DNA from: Ardenticatena maritima
Lineage (GTDB): Bacteria > Chloroflexota > Anaerolineae > Ardenticatenales > Ardenticatenaceae
Length of the DNA stretch: 64,000 nt
Assembly: GCF_001306175.1 (NCBI RefSeq)
Contig: NZ_LGKN01000005.1
Location: 1-64,000, forward strand
Direction of reading: 5' to 3'
Part shown: piece after piece, positions 28,157-36,778 of the stretch
Numbering within the stretch: position 1 is the first letter of the stretch
How the letters are laid out: the number at the start of each line of letters is the position of its first letter
Program-made: the position numbers and the translations under genes
Notes under the pieces: model-generated
The model's input: only the letters and a program-made list of their open reading frames with translations
Databases searched by the model: none
What the model was told of the DNA's origin: nothing

Positions 28157-28744
28157 TCAAGAAGCAGAAAGCGCCGTTTGCGGCACGCTGATGCGTTGGT
28201 CGGCTTGCAGGTGGTCTTTGAGTTGGCGGCGGGCATGGTAGAGCCGCGACTTGACCGTGCCGACCGGCAAATTGAGAATGCCGGCAATCTCTTCGAGCGG
28301 CAATTCTTGCAGGTAGTAGAGCACCACGACGATGCGATGCTTTTCGTCCAATTTGGCGATGGCGTCCTGCACGGCGCGGACACGCTCGTCGCGTTCGATG
28401 ATGTGGTCGGGTGAAACGTGAATGTGCCGCTGGAACCATTCGCTCACCTTGTCGAGCGGGCTTGTTTTGGGTGTACGGGTGAGCCAGTTGTTTGTCAGGT
28501 TGATGGCGATGCGATAGAGCCACGGTTGCAACGAGTCCACCGATTCATCAATGCGATCCAGATTGCGATAGACGCGAAAGAACGTTTCCTGCAACAAATC
28601 TTCCGCCGCTGCACGATCTTGCGTCATGGCGTAGATGACGCGAAAAATTGACCGCGCATAGCGCAGATAGAGTGCCGCAAAGGCGTCAAAATCACCAGCG
28701 CGGGTTCTCTTCACCAACTCGATATCCGTCGGTTGAGACCCCAT
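28157..28744 (-). CDS. ECF-type RNA polymerase sigma factor
   Basis: 195 residues. Region 2 covers about 15-85 (F-A-A-L-Y-L-R-Y-A-R-S-I-F-R, D-L-L-Q-E-T-F-F-R-V-Y-R-N-L-D) and region 4 about 125-180 (L-P-L-E-E-I-A-G-I-L-N-L-P-V-G-T-V-K-S-R-L-Y-H-A-R-R). The ATG at 28744 follows AACAGGGAG. No anti-sigma factor gene is adjacent: the next gene encodes a lipoprotein. Upstream is a housekeeping-like promoter, so no autoregulatory site is apparent. Confidence 0.94.
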   Translation of the reverse strand: MGSQPTDIELVKRTRAGDFDAFAALYLRYARSIFRVIYAMTQDRAAAEDLLQETFFRVYRNLDRIDESVDSLQPWLYRIAINLTNNWLTRTPKTSPLDKVSEWFQRHIHVSPDHIIERDERVRAVQDAIAKLDEKHRIVVVLYYLQELPLEEIAGILNLPVGTVKSRLYHARRQLKDHLQADQRISVPQTALSAS

Positions 28745-28808
28745 TGTCCGCTCCCTGTTGTGCTCACACAGTCTCATCGGGCGCTCTTTCAGGCGAGAGC
28801 GTTCCGAG

Positions 28809-28837
28809 ATTATAGAAAGCCTTGCCACACAGGCAAA
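28809..28837 (-). promoter_or_regulatory. Promoter of the sigma factor operon
   Basis: Minus strand -35 TTTGCC, 17 bp, -10 TATAAT, 65 bases before the sigma factor start. Confidence 0.6.
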
Positions 28838-28850
28838 TGTCTTGTCAGCC

Positions 28851-29228
28851 TCATTCCAGCAAGGGCAAACGTTTCTGCGCCAGCAAGACGCCGACGCTCC
28901 CGCCTATTAGGTCCACGCCGATGTCGAACAGTTCATCCCGTCCGGGAAGTGAGGCGGTGTAGATGAGTTGCACGCCTTCTTGCAGGCACGCCACCAGCAA
29001 TACCAGCGTCAGCAGCCAGAAGGGGTGGCAAAAACGGGGTGGGAGTGTGCGTGCCAGCAAGACCGCCAGGACGGCGTAGAGAAACGCATGCATGACTACG
29101 TGGGTCCATTCGGGCGTAAAGACGGTTTGGAACCAGCGGTTGTACGTGGCGGAGTAGCGCGTGAAGAGCGCCATGGGAAAGAGAATGCCAACAAGCCAGA
29201 AGAGCAACAAGAGATGCTTGCGGGACAT
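28851..29228 (-). CDS. VanZ-like membrane protein
   Basis: 125 residues with four hydrophobic segments. It fits the VanZ family: H-V-V-M-H-A-F-L-Y-A-V-L-A after the first helix and a final Q-E-G-V-Q-L...P-G-R-D-E-L-F-D-I-G-V-D-L-I-G-G-S-V-G motif, the classic VanZ C-terminal signature. VanZ of the vancomycin cluster raises teicoplanin tolerance; the role of most homologues is unknown. It lies between the glycine cleavage operon and the sigma factor promoter. Confidence 0.88.
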   Translation of the reverse strand: MSRKHLLLLFWLVGILFPMALFTRYSATYNRWFQTVFTPEWTHVVMHAFLYAVLAVLLARTLPPRFCHPFWLLTLVLLVACLQEGVQLIYTASLPGRDELFDIGVDLIGGSVGVLLAQKRLPLLE

Positions 29229-29257
29229 AGGCTGCTCCTTGCGGTTGCGGTGAGGAA

Positions 29258-29294
29258 GACGCCCTGCCAGGTCTCCACAACCCGACAGGGCGTC
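29258..29294 (-). terminator. Possible terminator after gcvPB
   Basis: Minus strand ACGCCCTG pairs with CAGGGCGT around a 19-nt loop, followed by CTTCCTC. The stem is good but the T-tract is poor. Confidence 0.35.
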
Positions 29295-29302
29295 GGTATG
29301 GC

Positions 29303-30814
29303 TTATTCGGCGGGTGGCGTCCAGCGCAAGACAGGCTGGCGTGCAGCGCGGGCTTCATCAAGGCGGCGGACGGGTGTGCGGTGGGGCGCCGATTTCACCA
29401 CCTCGGGCGTCTCTTCCGCTTCGCGCGCAATTTGCTTCATGACGGCGATGAAGCGGTCGAGCGTCTGCTTCGATTCCGTTTCGGTCGGTTCAATCATCAT
29501 CGCTTCCGGCACGGTGAGCGGGAAGTAAATCGTCGGCGGATGGATGCCGTAGTCAATGAGCCGCTTGGCAATGTCGAGCGTGCGCACGCCGTAGCGTTCG
29601 GCTTGCCATTGCCCGCTGAAAACAACTTCGTGCTTGCAAATGCGGTCGAACGGCAAATGATAGACGCCTTTCAACTGCGCGCGCACGTAGTTGGCGTTGA
29701 GCACGGCGTCCTTGGTCATTTCGGTCAGCCCATTGCCGCCCAACGCGCGCATGTAGACGTAGCCACGCACCATGTTGTTGAAGTTGCCGTAAAACGCCCG
29801 CACGCGCCCGATGCTGTCGGGGCGGTCGTAATCCAGGTAGTAGCGGTCGCCATCTTTGGCGACAACGGGCACCGGCAAGAAGCGAGCCAGGTCGGCACGT
29901 ACAGCCGTGGCGCCGGCGCCGGGTCCACCGCCACCGTGGGGCACGCTGAACGTTTTATGCAAGTTGTAGTGCAGAATGTCCATGCCCAGGTCGCCCGGCT
30001 TGGCAACGCCGACCATGGCGTTCATGTTGGCGCCGTCCATGTAAATCAAGCCGCCCACGGCGTGCACCGCCTCGGCAATATCGAGGATGTGTTCCTCGAA
30101 CAACCCCAGAGTGCTGGGGTTGGTAATCATCAAGCCCGCCACGTCTTCGCCCAGTTCGTCGAGCGTGCGTTTGAGCGCGTCGAGGTCGAGATTGCCGTCC
30201 GCGCCGGTGGGGATGGTGACGGTTTCGTAGCCCACCATGGCGGCGGTGGCGGGGTTCGTTCCGTGCGCCGAGTCGGGGATGAGCATGTGTTTGCGCTGAC
30301 GCCCCTGTTTGGCGTGATAGGCGTGGATGATGAGCGCGCCGGTGAGTTCGCCATGTGCGCCGGCGGACGGCTGCAACGTCACCGCAGGCAAGCCGGCGAT
30401 TTCTGCCAGCCATTCCTGCAATTCGTACATGAGCCGCAACGCCCCCTGCACGGTGCTTTCATCCTGATAGGGGTGCAGGTGCGAGAACGCCGGCCAATTG
30501 GCGATGGCGTCGTTGATTTTGGGGTTGTACTTCATCGTGCAAGACCCCAGCGGATAGAAGCCCAAGTCCACAGCAAAGTTGTACTGCGACAGGCGCGTGA
30601 AGTGGCGCACCACATCCAACTCGCTGACTTGGGGCAAGGGAAGTTCATCGCGCACAAACTCCGCCGGGGGCAAATCGGCTTCGGGGACATCGAGCGGCGG
30701 CAGTTCAACACCAGTGCGCCCTTCGGCGCTCCGCTCGAAGAGTACCCCTTCACGTGGAACAAAGCCGTAGGTTTCGTCTTCGGCTGTGTGCATGGGTATT
30801 GCTGTTTGGGTCAT
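29303..30814 (-). CDS. gcvPB: Glycine dehydrogenase (decarboxylating) subunit 2
   Basis: 503 residues. With GcvPA it forms the P-protein that decarboxylates glycine and passes aminomethyl to lipoyl-GcvH. It carries the PLP lysine in [18 protein letters not shown] (near 275), and [22 protein letters not shown] and [11 protein letters not shown] characteristic of the C-terminal half of GcvP. The ATG overlaps the stop of the Mrr-like gene by 4 bases. Length is normal for subunit 2 plus a short Arg/Pro-rich tail. Confidence 0.97.
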   Translation of the reverse strand: MTQTAIPMHTAEDETYGFVPREGVLFERSAEGRTGVELPPLDVPEADLPPAEFVRDELPLPQVSELDVVRHFTRLSQYNFAVDLGFYPLGSCTMKYNPKINDAIANWPAFSHLHPYQDESTVQGALRLMYELQEWLAEIAGLPAVTLQPSAGAHGELTGALIIHAYHAKQGRQRKHMLIPDSAHGTNPATAAMVGYETVTIPTGADGNLDLDALKRTLDELGEDVAGLMITNPSTLGLFEEHILDIAEAVHAVGGLIYMDGANMNAMVGVAKPGDLGMDILHYNLHKTFSVPHGGGGPGAGATAVRADLARFLPVPVVAKDGDRYYLDYDRPDSIGRVRAFYGNFNNMVRGYVYMRALGGNGLTEMTKDAVLNANYVRAQLKGVYHLPFDRICKHEVVFSGQWQAERYGVRTLDIAKRLIDYGIHPPTIYFPLTVPEAMMIEPTETESKQTLDRFIAVMKQIAREAEETPEVVKSAPHRTPVRRLDEARAARQPVLRWTPPAE

Positions 30815-31254
30815 GAGTGCCCCCCGTTTTCTGCTTCTATTTTCCAGCGCTTGCCGCCAGCGAGTTGTAACATTTTCTGCAAGCGGTCAGCCCCCCAGAG
30901 ATAGACGTGGGCGCGCGTTGTCCAGGCGCGCGCTTCGGGCGTGAGCGTGCCGCACGTGACCATGATACCGCGCTCAATGCCGTAGGTTTCATGCAAATCA
31001 CGCACGAATTGCGCCGCCACAGGTTCATCGAGCACGGCGAGGTCGCGGCGCAGAAGCACCACCCAGGGCTTGCCTTCAACATCCCACGCCAGCATGTCCA
31101 CGCCTTCGACTTCGGTGTCGGCGTCGGGGTCGGCGCGAAAGCCCAACGAACGCAACAACAGGGCAATCATCTGCTTGAAGGTCGCCGACGGCAAGGTTTG
31201 CATTTGTTCAAGGGTAATGTCGCGCATGAGCGCGCGCAATTCCTGTTCGTTCAT
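30811..31254 (-). CDS. Small Mrr/restriction-endonuclease-like protein inside the gcv operon
   Basis: 147 residues. The segment [17 protein letters not shown], then V-E-G-V-D-M-L-A-W and W-V-V-L-L-R-R-D, follows the Mrr-type nuclease pattern (helix, D, then Q/E-x-K). The Asp is present, but the position of the catalytic Q-x-K reads L-L-R-R, so it may bind rather than cut DNA. Downstream [12 protein letters not shown] also resembles Mrr domains. It starts 3 bases after gcvPA and ends overlapping gcvPB, so it is translated within the glycine cleavage operon. Function unknown. Confidence 0.7.
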   Translation of the reverse strand: MNEQELRALMRDITLEQMQTLPSATFKQMIALLLRSLGFRADPDADTEVEGVDMLAWDVEGKPWVVLLRRDLAVLDEPVAAQFVRDLHETYGIERGIMVTCGTLTPEARAWTTRAHVYLWGADRLQKMLQLAGGKRWKIEAENGGHS

Positions 31255-31257
31255 GGC

Positions 31258-32607
31258 TTACAATGCCCGCAATGCGTCAATCAGGCGGTCAATCTCCTCG
31301 CGCGTGTTCATTTCGGTGGCGGTCAGCAACCAATGGTTAGCGAGTTCGGGATAATCGCGCCCGAGGTCGTAGCCGCCAATGATCCCGTGCTCTTCCCACA
31401 AATAGCGGTTGATTTCCGCCGCCGGGCGCGGTGTGCGCACGGCAAATTCGCGCATGAAGTGCCCTTCAAACGCGAGTGAGAAGCCGTCCAGTTGCGCCAG
31501 TTGGTTCGCCAGGTAGTGCGCCTTGTGGTAGCAGAGGTTCGCCACCTGCTTCAGCCCGTTGCGCCCGACCGCCGCCATGTAAATGGTGACAGCCGTCGCA
31601 ATCAGGGCTTCGTTGGTGCAAATGTTGCTGGTGGCTTTTTCACGGCGGATATGCTGTTCGCGGGCTTGCAGGGTGAGCACGAACCCGCGCCGACCGTCCA
31701 CGTCCACCGTCTCACCGGCGATACGCCCAGGCATCTGGCGGACGTATTTTTGGCGCGTGGCGAACAGCCCCACGTAGGGACCGCCGTAGAAGAGCGGAAT
31801 GCCCAGCGGTTGCCCTTCGGCGGTCACAATGTCGGCGCCAAACTCGCCAGGGGGTTTGAGCATGGCGACCGCCACGGGGTCGGCGCTGACCACGAAAAGC
31901 CCGCCGGCGGCATGAATGGCATCGCTAAGCGCCGGCATGGGTTCGATTTGCCCAAAGAAGTTGGGATACTGCACGAGCAAGGCGGCGGTGTTGGCGTCGG
32001 CGGCGGCTTGCACCGCGGCAACGTCGGTCACGCCGGTGTGTGGGTCGAAGGGAATTTCGACCAGTTCGATATCCATGCCCTGCGTGTACGTGGCGAGCAC
32101 GGCGCGGTATTCGGGATGAATGGCGCGGCTGACCAGAATGCGCGTGCGTTTCGAGCGGCTCAGGCGCACCGCCATCAGCGCGGCTTCGGCAAGGGCGGTT
32201 GAACCGTCGTACATGGACGCGTTCGCCACGTCCATGCCGAGCAACTGGCAAACCATCGTCTGGAATTCAAAGATGGTTTGCAGCGTGCCCTGGCTGATTT
32301 CCGGCTGATAGGGTGTGTAGGCGGTGTAAAATTCTCCCCGAAAGAGCAGGTGCGGAATGACGGCGGGGGTGTAGTGGTAGTACGCGCCTGCGCCGAGGAA
32401 GGTGGGATGACGGTCAACCGTGACATTTTGCGCCGCGATGTCAGCAAACAAGCGCTGGATTTCAGGCTCGCTCAAGCCATCGGGCAGGTTGAGTGTCGGA
32501 AACCGTACCGCTTCGGGAATATCGGCAAACAGGTCTTCAATCCGTTCGACGCCGATGGCGGCAAGCATTTCGCGCCGCTCGGCGTCGGTATGGGGTGTGT
32601 ACCGCAT
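31258..32607 (-). CDS. gcvPA: Glycine dehydrogenase (decarboxylating) subunit 1
   Basis: 449 residues. The N-terminal half of the split P-protein: P-H-T-D-A-E-R-R-E-M-L near the start, T-F-L-G-A-G-A-Y-Y-H-Y-T-P-A-V-I, Y-T-P-Y-Q-P-E-I-S-Q-G-T-L-Q-T-I-F-E-F-Q-T-M, and M-P-G-R-I-A-G-E-T-V-D-V-D-G-R-R-G-F, all highly conserved in GcvPA. It pairs with GcvPB encoded downstream beyond the small Mrr-like gene. Confidence 0.97.
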   Translation of the reverse strand: MRYTPHTDAERREMLAAIGVERIEDLFADIPEAVRFPTLNLPDGLSEPEIQRLFADIAAQNVTVDRHPTFLGAGAYYHYTPAVIPHLLFRGEFYTAYTPYQPEISQGTLQTIFEFQTMVCQLLGMDVANASMYDGSTALAEAALMAVRLSRSKRTRILVSRAIHPEYRAVLATYTQGMDIELVEIPFDPHTGVTDVAAVQAAADANTAALLVQYPNFFGQIEPMPALSDAIHAAGGLFVVSADPVAVAMLKPPGEFGADIVTAEGQPLGIPLFYGGPYVGLFATRQKYVRQMPGRIAGETVDVDGRRGFVLTLQAREQHIRREKATSNICTNEALIATAVTIYMAAVGRNGLKQVANLCYHKAHYLANQLAQLDGFSLAFEGHFMREFAVRTPRPAAEINRYLWEEHGIIGGYDLGRDYPELANHWLLTATEMNTREEIDRLIDALRAL

Positions 32608-32623
32608 GGTTGGCCTCCTTGCC

Positions 32624-33010
32624 TTACGCGCCGATATGCGCTGCGTATGCGTCGGCGTCCATGAGGGTGGCGCTTTCTTCGTCCCAGTTCGATGGGCGCA
32701 CCTTGATCATCCAGCCCTCGCCGTAGGGGTCCCGGTTGACCAGTTCAGGGCTGGCGTCAAGCGCTGTGTTGATTTCGACGACTTCGCCGCTGACGGGAGC
32801 ATAGAGGTCGCTTGCGGCTTTGACGCTTTCCACAACGCCAAAAGGTCGCCCCTTTTCAATGGTTTCGCCCACGTCGGGCAATTCGACATAGACCACGTCG
32901 CCCAATTCATGCTGGGCGTAGTCGGTAATGCCAATCACAACAAGGTCGCCTTCTTGTTTCGCCCATTCGTGTTCTTCGGTGTAGAGACGATCATTCGGGA
33001 TGTTGCTCAT
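32624..33010 (-). CDS. gcvH: Glycine cleavage system H protein
   Basis: 128 residues, normal. It carries the aminomethyl group on a lipoyl-lysine, seen in V-V-E-S-V-K-A-A-S-D (Lys near 64). Flanking motifs are Y-T-E-E-H-E-W near the start and N-R-D-P-Y-G-E-G-W-M-I-K. The ATG at 33010 follows AAGGAGCG. It sits between gcvT and gcvPA. Confidence 0.97.
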   Translation of the reverse strand: MSNIPNDRLYTEEHEWAKQEGDLVVIGITDYAQHELGDVVYVELPDVGETIEKGRPFGVVESVKAASDLYAPVSGEVVEINTALDASPELVNRDPYGEGWMIKVRPSNWDEESATLMDADAYAAHIGA

Positions 33011-33091
33011 GGTGCGCTCCTTTCTTGTCTTGATATCGTGTTTGGTTGCACAACACATCAGCCCACAGAACACCCACAGGCAGCGGGCGTT

Positions 33092-34192
33092 TTATTGGCG
33101 CTTGTAAAACGGGCGTTTCACGATTTCAGCCGCCACCGGGCGATTGCGGATGAGTACATCCACTTGCCGCCCAATCTCGGCAAGGTCGGGTCGCACAAAC
33201 GCCATGGCGATATTTTTTTCGAGGAAGGGCGCATAGGAACCGCTCGTCACGACGCCCACGGTTTCGCCGTCAACCTGGACGGGGTAGCCCTGGCGAGGAA
33301 TGCCGCGCCCGCGCATTTCGAGCATGACGAGTTTCTTGCGCAAGCCGGTTTCGCGCAAGCGGCGGGTGGCTTCCGCGCCGACGTAGTCGCCTTCTTTGGC
33401 GACAAAGCGCCCCAAACCGGCTTCGAGGGGCGAGGTTTCTTCGTCAAGTTCGTGCCCGTAGAGCGGCAACGAGGCTTCGAGGCGCAGGGTATCACGCGCA
33501 CCCAAGCCGGCGGGGAGCACGCCTTCATCGCGCCCGGCGTCCAGCAAGGCGTTCCAGAGGTCGGCGGCTTCATCCGGCGCGACAAAGAGTTCAAAGCCGT
33601 CTTCGCCGGTGTAGCCCGTCCGCGCCAACATGACGACATGTCCGGCGACGGTGGTACGTATATGATGGTAGAATTTCACGCTCGTGAGGTCGGTGTCGGT
33701 GAGGCGTTGCAAGATTTCAGCCGCTTTGGGTCCCTGGAACGCCAACAAGGCAAACTCATCACTCCGATTGCGGGCTTCAACGCCGTCAAAATCGGCAAGA
33801 ATGCGGTTGACGTGATTCCAGTCTTTTTCAATGTTGGCGGCGTTGACCACGATGAGGTAGTGGTCGTCGGCAATCTCATACACGATGATGTCATCCACCG
33901 TGCCGCCTGATTCGTTCAGGAACATGGAGTACTGCGCTTTTCCGGGGGTCAGTTTTTCAACATCGTTGGCTGTGAGGTATTGCACAGCGCGGCGTGCATT
34001 GGGGCCTTTGAATTCAAATTCGCCCATGTGGCTAACGTCGAAAAGACCGGCTGCACGACGAACAGCCAGGTGCTCGTCAATAATGCTGGTGTATTGCACC
34101 GGCATTTCCCAACCGCCAAACGGCACCATGCGTGCGCCCATGGCGAGGTGGGTCTCGTACAGCGGTGTGCGGCGTAGGGTTTCGTTGCTCAT
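33092..34192 (-). CDS. gcvT: Glycine cleavage system aminomethyltransferase (T protein)
   Basis: 366 residues. It transfers the methylene group from GcvH to tetrahydrofolate and releases ammonia. Conserved segments include F-G-G-W-E-M-P-V-Q-Y, G-L-F-D-V-S-H-M-G-E, R-T-G-Y-T-G-E-D-G-F-E-L, G-A-R-D-T-L-R-L-E-A and T-S-G-S-Y-A-P. First gene of the gcv operon. No glycine riboswitch is visible upstream. Confidence 0.97.
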   Translation of the reverse strand: MSNETLRRTPLYETHLAMGARMVPFGGWEMPVQYTSIIDEHLAVRRAAGLFDVSHMGEFEFKGPNARRAVQYLTANDVEKLTPGKAQYSMFLNESGGTVDDIIVYEIADDHYLIVVNAANIEKDWNHVNRILADFDGVEARNRSDEFALLAFQGPKAAEILQRLTDTDLTSVKFYHHIRTTVAGHVVMLARTGYTGEDGFELFVAPDEAADLWNALLDAGRDEGVLPAGLGARDTLRLEASLPLYGHELDEETSPLEAGLGRFVAKEGDYVGAEATRRLRETGLRKKLVMLEMRGRGIPRQGYPVQVDGETVGVVTSGSYAPFLEKNIAMAFVRPDLAEIGRQVDVLIRNRPVAAEIVKRPFYKRQ

Positions 34193-34270
34193 ACACTCCT
34201 CCGTGGAGTAGGCTCTTTCGATTGTTCCACAGGTGGAAAAAAAGCCGGATGGCTTGGATACGTCGCCGCC

Positions 34271-34299
34271 ATTCTAGACGCGCCCTGTATAAACGTCAA
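34271..34299 (-). promoter_or_regulatory. Promoter of the gcv operon
   Basis: Minus strand -35 TTGACG, 17 bp, -10 TAGAAT, about 80 bases before gcvT. Confidence 0.7.
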
Positions 34300-34343
34300 T
34301 CAGGGCAAGAAGCAGGATGGCGGGGAACGCGGCGACAGCGGGA

Positions 34344-34379
34344 GAAAAACAAACCGCCTCGGTTGGTCGCCGAGGCGGT
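34344..34379 (-). terminator. Terminator after the small lipoprotein gene
   Basis: Minus strand ACCGCCTCGG-CGACCA(A)-CCGAGGCGGT followed by TTGTTTTT, seven bases past the stop codon. Confidence 0.87.
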
Positions 34380-34385
34380 CATTCA

Positions 34386-34607
34386 TCAGTTTTCGGGCGA
34401 GGGATACGGCGCCGGATAGACGTTTGGGTCGGGGGTGGGCGCTAACACATCAGGCGCAGGATACGGGTAGGCGTCTGTGGGTTGCGACTGCTCTACCGGG
34501 GTGTTCTGTTCCGGGGCGGGGGTGGCGTCGCCACTGCTGCTACTACACGCAGCCACCGCCAGCAAGAGCATCAAGGTCATGGCAAGCAACAAAGCATGTT
34601 TCTTCAT
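34386..34607 (-). CDS. Small Pro/Thr/Tyr-rich lipoprotein
   Basis: 73 residues. A clear lipobox (M-K-K-H-A...L-L-A-V-A-A-C) is followed by about 50 residues of low complexity rich in Pro, Ser, Thr, Asp and Tyr, ending in Y-P-Y-P-A-P and Y-P-A-P-Y-P-S-P. No domain is recognised; it is probably an unstructured surface peptide. The ATG at 34607 has GGGAG upstream. It follows the VanW gene by 91 bases on the same strand. Confidence 0.72.
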   Translation of the reverse strand: MKKHALLLAMTLMLLLAVAACSSSSGDATPAPEQNTPVEQSQPTDAYPYPAPDVLAPTPDPNVYPAPYPSPEN

Positions 34608-34698
34608 ACGCTCCCTCTCAGTGATTGGTGTTGGTTGAACATGGCATGTTTGCCAGGGCACGTATCTTTGCAAACAGCATGCAGGCGGTCAAGCGCTG

Positions 34699-36603
34699 TT
34701 ATCGCTCGCCGCCGCCGTCTTCGCTCACGGGCGCACTTTCCGCCGCGGGCGCAGTTCCAACAAGATAGCGCGCCGCCCACGGGCGATAATTGCTCCAAAA
34801 GACATCGTGGTAGAGCGTCTGGCCGCTTTCATCGGTCACAATACGCTCCACTTTCACCTTTGCCCCATCATGCGCCCAATCCACCTGTTTGGTCACGCCG
34901 GCGGGCAATGAGGGGTCTTCGGTGTAAATGGGTTCGGGTGCCGGCGTCGTTTCCAAAATTGTGGGTCCAATCATCTGCACCGTGCGCCCTGTGTCGGGAC
35001 CGTACAGGTAGAAGGTGATTTCTTCGGTCCGCTGGTTGACTTCGCTTTCGATGAGGTAGTAGTTATCGGTATCGTTGACGAATTTGAAATCCACATAGGG
35101 CGAATAGACCGTTGCATCCATGCCAATGGGGGGCTCGTAGTACGAAACCCGATACCCATGCGCATAGCGCTCGGTAATCTGGAAGCCGCCCCAGAAGGCC
35201 GCGCGGAAAAGCGTCGTTGAGACCTGGCAGACGCCGCCGCCAATGCCCACTTCGGTGCGGTTGCCCAGAATGATATAACTTTCCTCGTAGCCCGTCGCAT
35301 CAACCACCCAGCCCAGATACTTGTTGAAACTAAACTCACTGTGCGGGGGAATGACCACACCGTTGAAACGCGCCGCAGCGACGGCTACGTTTTGCTTGCG
35401 TCCAGCGGGGGAACCGGTGAACGTGCTGTACCCTTTGGCGGCAACCCCTGTAATGTTGAATTTGGCGGCGTCGGCGGTGGAAACAGGCGGCGGTGTGATG
35501 GTTAGCGGCAGTTCAACCTGCGTGCGACCGGCAAGCACGGCGTCTTCAATCGCCGCAAGCGCCGCATCCACATCCAACGTCACCCCGTCCTGGCTGACCA
35601 CCAACGGCGTCAGCACGCCGGTTTGCGGATCGTAATCGAAGCGGGCTTCACGGGCAGGCTGGTTGAGGCGCGCCGCCAGGGCTTCCACCTCAGGGCGCAG
35701 GCTGGAAACATCCAGGCGCACACGCCACCGCCGCGCGCCATCTTCCAGTTGCTCCGGTTCAATGCGAATCATTTGCGCCAGACGCGCCTGGTCAATCGTC
35801 AGGCTCAGCGTGCGTGTGCGCTGCACCACGCCATCCGCCGTGGGCGCCCAGTAGGGCAGGCTGGCTTGCACGTGCAGCGGTTCCGCCAGCAGGCGGCGCA
35901 CAAACGCGGCCGTCTCCGCCGCCGAGGGGATGAGCGGCGGTTCCTCTTGCACCACCAACTCAATGGGCGCACGCTGACCACCGCTCAAAGCGGCACGCAA
36001 GCGCGCTTCGCTGGCTTCCCAATCCAGCGAGCGCCCCATCACCGCCGGATATTCGACGACGTCAAGCCCCACCACTTCCACGCGGGCATCCTGCGGGGGG
36101 CGGGCGATGGCGTTGGCCGCATTGGTCAGAATCGCCGCAATAGCGTGTTCATCCACCGTGTACGCCGGCGGAATATCCACGCCTTCCTGGCTGATTCGCC
36201 ACCAGACAAGCGGGCGTTTCCAAAACGTGTCAGAACGCCCCACCGCATACGCTCGCGCCAGCACTGTTTCAACATCGGGGCGCACCCCCAATTGCCCCAC
36301 CGGCACACGCCAGACATGTTCGCCGGCGCGGATTTCGACCTGCTCGTTGGGCGGCAGGCGCAAACTTTCTTCAATGAGCCGCGCCGCCTCCGCCCTGGAA
36401 AGCCCGCCAACGGGCACACCGTTAACGCTCACACCGGGAAACAGACGCCCCGCATACGCCACCTGAATGGCGAGCACAATCACCAGAGTGACGAGAACGG
36501 GGGTGAGAGCGGCAAACAGGGCAAACCCCCACCATGGGCCAGGGGTGCGGTCGGTATGCGTGTGCGTGTGTGGGAAAGAAAAAGTGCCGACGTTTTGGGC
36601 CAT
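34699..36603 (-). CDS. VanW family membrane-anchored protein
   Basis: 634 residues. A His/Thr-rich cytoplasmic start and one membrane helix (about 25-48) lead to two peptidoglycan-binding-like repeats (V-S-V-N-G-V-P-V-G-G-L-S-R-A-E-A-A near 57 onwards) and a VanW domain (about 430-560): P-A-G-R-K-Q-N-V-A-V-A-A, F-S-F-N-K-Y-L-G, G-I-G-G-G-V-C-Q-V-S-T-T-L-F and H-G-Y-R-V-S-Y-Y. VanW proteins are cell-envelope proteins of uncertain activity. The chosen ATG at 36603 has AAAAGGAG upstream; the open frame extends further but without a ribosome site. Confidence 0.92.
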   Translation of the reverse strand: MAQNVGTFSFPHTHTHTDRTPGPWWGFALFAALTPVLVTLVIVLAIQVAYAGRLFPGVSVNGVPVGGLSRAEAARLIEESLRLPPNEQVEIRAGEHVWRVPVGQLGVRPDVETVLARAYAVGRSDTFWKRPLVWWRISQEGVDIPPAYTVDEHAIAAILTNAANAIARPPQDARVEVVGLDVVEYPAVMGRSLDWEASEARLRAALSGGQRAPIELVVQEEPPLIPSAAETAAFVRRLLAEPLHVQASLPYWAPTADGVVQRTRTLSLTIDQARLAQMIRIEPEQLEDGARRWRVRLDVSSLRPEVEALAARLNQPAREARFDYDPQTGVLTPLVVSQDGVTLDVDAALAAIEDAVLAGRTQVELPLTITPPPVSTADAAKFNITGVAAKGYSTFTGSPAGRKQNVAVAAARFNGVVIPPHSEFSFNKYLGWVVDATGYEESYIILGNRTEVGIGGGVCQVSTTLFRAAFWGGFQITERYAHGYRVSYYEPPIGMDATVYSPYVDFKFVNDTDNYYLIESEVNQRTEEITFYLYGPDTGRTVQMIGPTILETTPAPEPIYTEDPSLPAGVTKQVDWAHDGAKVKVERIVTDESGQTLYHDVFWSNYRPWAARYLVGTAPAAESAPVSEDGGGER

Positions 36604-36675
36604 AGGCCGCTCCTTTTTTGACAACTCAACGCCAGGCGGCGGGCGTTTTTGTGAATGCGGGCTGTTTTGCTGAGA

Positions 36676-36704
36676 AGTATAGCCGCCGTGGTGAGAATGA
36701 GCAA
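36676..36704 (-). promoter_or_regulatory. Promoter of the VanW gene
   Basis: Minus strand -35 TTGCTC, 17 bp, -10 TATACT, 73 bases before the start codon. Confidence 0.6.
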
Positions 36705-36710
36705 CCATTT

Positions 36711-36759
36711 TGGAAACAAGAAACGCTCCGCGCCTTTCTGCACACAAGACGCGGAGCGT
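36711..36759 (-). terminator. Terminator of the pyrimidine operon
   Basis: Minus strand ACGCTCCGCG pairs with CGCGGAGCGT around a 17-nt loop, followed by TTCTTGTTTCC; 20 bases past the pyrD stop. Confidence 0.75.
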
Positions 36760-36778
36760 GCCACACTCTCAGGCTGGC

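Noticed and set aside
34193-34343. Glycine riboswitch upstream of gcvT
   Set aside because: The leader was read for the conserved glycine aptamer cores and none was found; only a promoter and part of the flanking terminator are visible.
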